From DTU019 sp050949825 (GTDB lineage: Bacteria; Bacillota; Syntrophomonadia; Syntrophomonadales; Syntrophomonadaceae), in contig JBMNGL010000020.1 in NCBI GenBank assembly GCA_050949825.1, positions 1 to 23,813 on the forward strand: a DNA stretch of 23,813 nucleotides, read 5' to 3'. Below the pieces are notes generated by a model. The model did not search any database and was not told where the DNA came from. It was given only the letters and a program-made list of their open reading frames with translations. Every line of letters starts with the position of its first letter. Within the stretch, counting starts at the first letter, position 1. Positions 23,368 to 23,813 of this stretch are shown one piece after another. The position numbers and the translations under genes were made by a program.

Positions 23368-23813
23368 ATGAAAACAAGTCTGAACTATGCCCAAACGGAG
23401 CCCAATCGTTCTGCTCTGTACCTGACGGTGGCCGTTTGGTTTGTAATTATGATGGTCTATTATGTGGCGATGGTAGGGTTTCCGCAACAGGATCTGGTTG
23501 ACACTGATGCTTTTACCCGTTTGGTCAGGGTGGAACAATTCGCTGCGGATCATAATTGGTATAATTCCGACATACCGCGGAGCAATGCCCCCTATGGAGA
23601 AACACTGCATTGGACCCGCCCTATGGATATACTGTTGCTTTTAGGCGCAGGTCTGTTGACGCCGATTTTCGGTTTCCACCAGGCTTTGTACTGGTGGGGG
23701 TATTGTTATCAGTCCCATATTGGGCGCCCCTCAGCCTGGCCGCCCTGGCCTGGGCCAGTAAACCGGTTTCGGGGGTGGAGGAGCAAAGGCTGCAGTGGCT
23801 GCTGTTCATAGGA
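23368..23813 (+). CDS. Polytopic membrane protein, GT-C-like, N-terminal part (frameshifted, runs off window)
   Basis: ATG 23368 follows the stop of the oxidoreductase gene with no gap. After a first helix (SALYLTVAVWFVIMMVYYVAMVGF) comes DTDAFTRLVRVEQFAADHNWYNSDIPRSNAPYGETLHWTRPMDILLLLGAGLL. The acidic DTD-xxR loop directly after helix 1 is the layout of GT-C glycosyltransferases such as mannosyl- or oligosaccharyl-transferases. As read it stops at 23809-23811 with a low-complexity tail. Removing one G in GGGGG (23696-23700) and one C in CCCC (23727-23730) gives WWGIVISPILGALSLAALAWASKPVSGVEEQRLQWLLFIG, a normal second helix region. The 3' end lies outside the window. Family assignment is inference from layout. 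Confidence 0.65.

Noticed and set aside
1..23813. CRISPR arrays, tRNA or rRNA genes, insertion sequences
   Set aside because: No regularly spaced direct repeats, no cloverleaf or rRNA-like segments, and no transposase-like protein were found on either strand.

Overview
The window reads as an accessory cell-surface region of a monoderm bacterium, most likely a Clostridia-type Firmicute. The basis is strong AGGAGG/GGGAGG ribosome sites, frequent TTG and GTG starts, and two complete-looking pilus gene sets that both lack the outer-membrane genes used by diderms: no PilP/PilQ secretin follows pilO, and no CpaC secretin, RcpB or TadD occurs in the tad cluster. The species cannot be named from the sequence alone.

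Region 1 (1-5949), plus strand: a type IV pilus (T4P) operon. It runs from the 3' part of a pilin through prepilin peptidase pilD, pilM, pilN and pilO to an exported protein with eight MORN repeats. Region 2 (5912-12155), minus strand and convergent with region 1: three minor prepilins (PilV-, PilW- and PilX-like, two with extra extracellular domains), a frameshifted Lgt-like membrane protein, the retraction ATPase pilT, and a clear intrinsic terminator.

Region 3 (12156-12531) is an AT-rich gap holding a tiny scar: 20 bp identical to a DUF192 gene fused to about 35 bp matching a GT87 gene. Both parental genes lie intact, in the same order and orientation, on the far side of the tad operon at 19.7-21.4 kb. 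Region 4 (about 12526-19487) is a Tad/Flp secretion operon: the C-terminal half of a prepilin peptidase (tadV), then tadE, tadG-like, rcpC/cpaB, tadZ/cpaE, tadA, tadB and tadC. No Flp pilin gene is visible, and the only intact prepilin peptidase in the window is PilD.

Region 5 (19488-23813): a short repeat/hairpin element, a DUF192 gene, then a more AT-rich polyprenol-sugar/envelope-glycan block of GT87 glycosyltransferase, GtrA-type flippase, a UDP-galactopyranose-mutase-like FAD oxidoreductase and the start of a polytopic GT-C-like protein. From about 21.36 kb to the end every gene is broken by frameshifts of the same sense (one extra base each), many in homopolymers. This suggests sequence error as much as real decay.

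Together the genes would build and retract a T4P with elaborate minor pilins, run a second Tad-type fibre or secretion machine, and carry out lipid-linked glycan work at the membrane.
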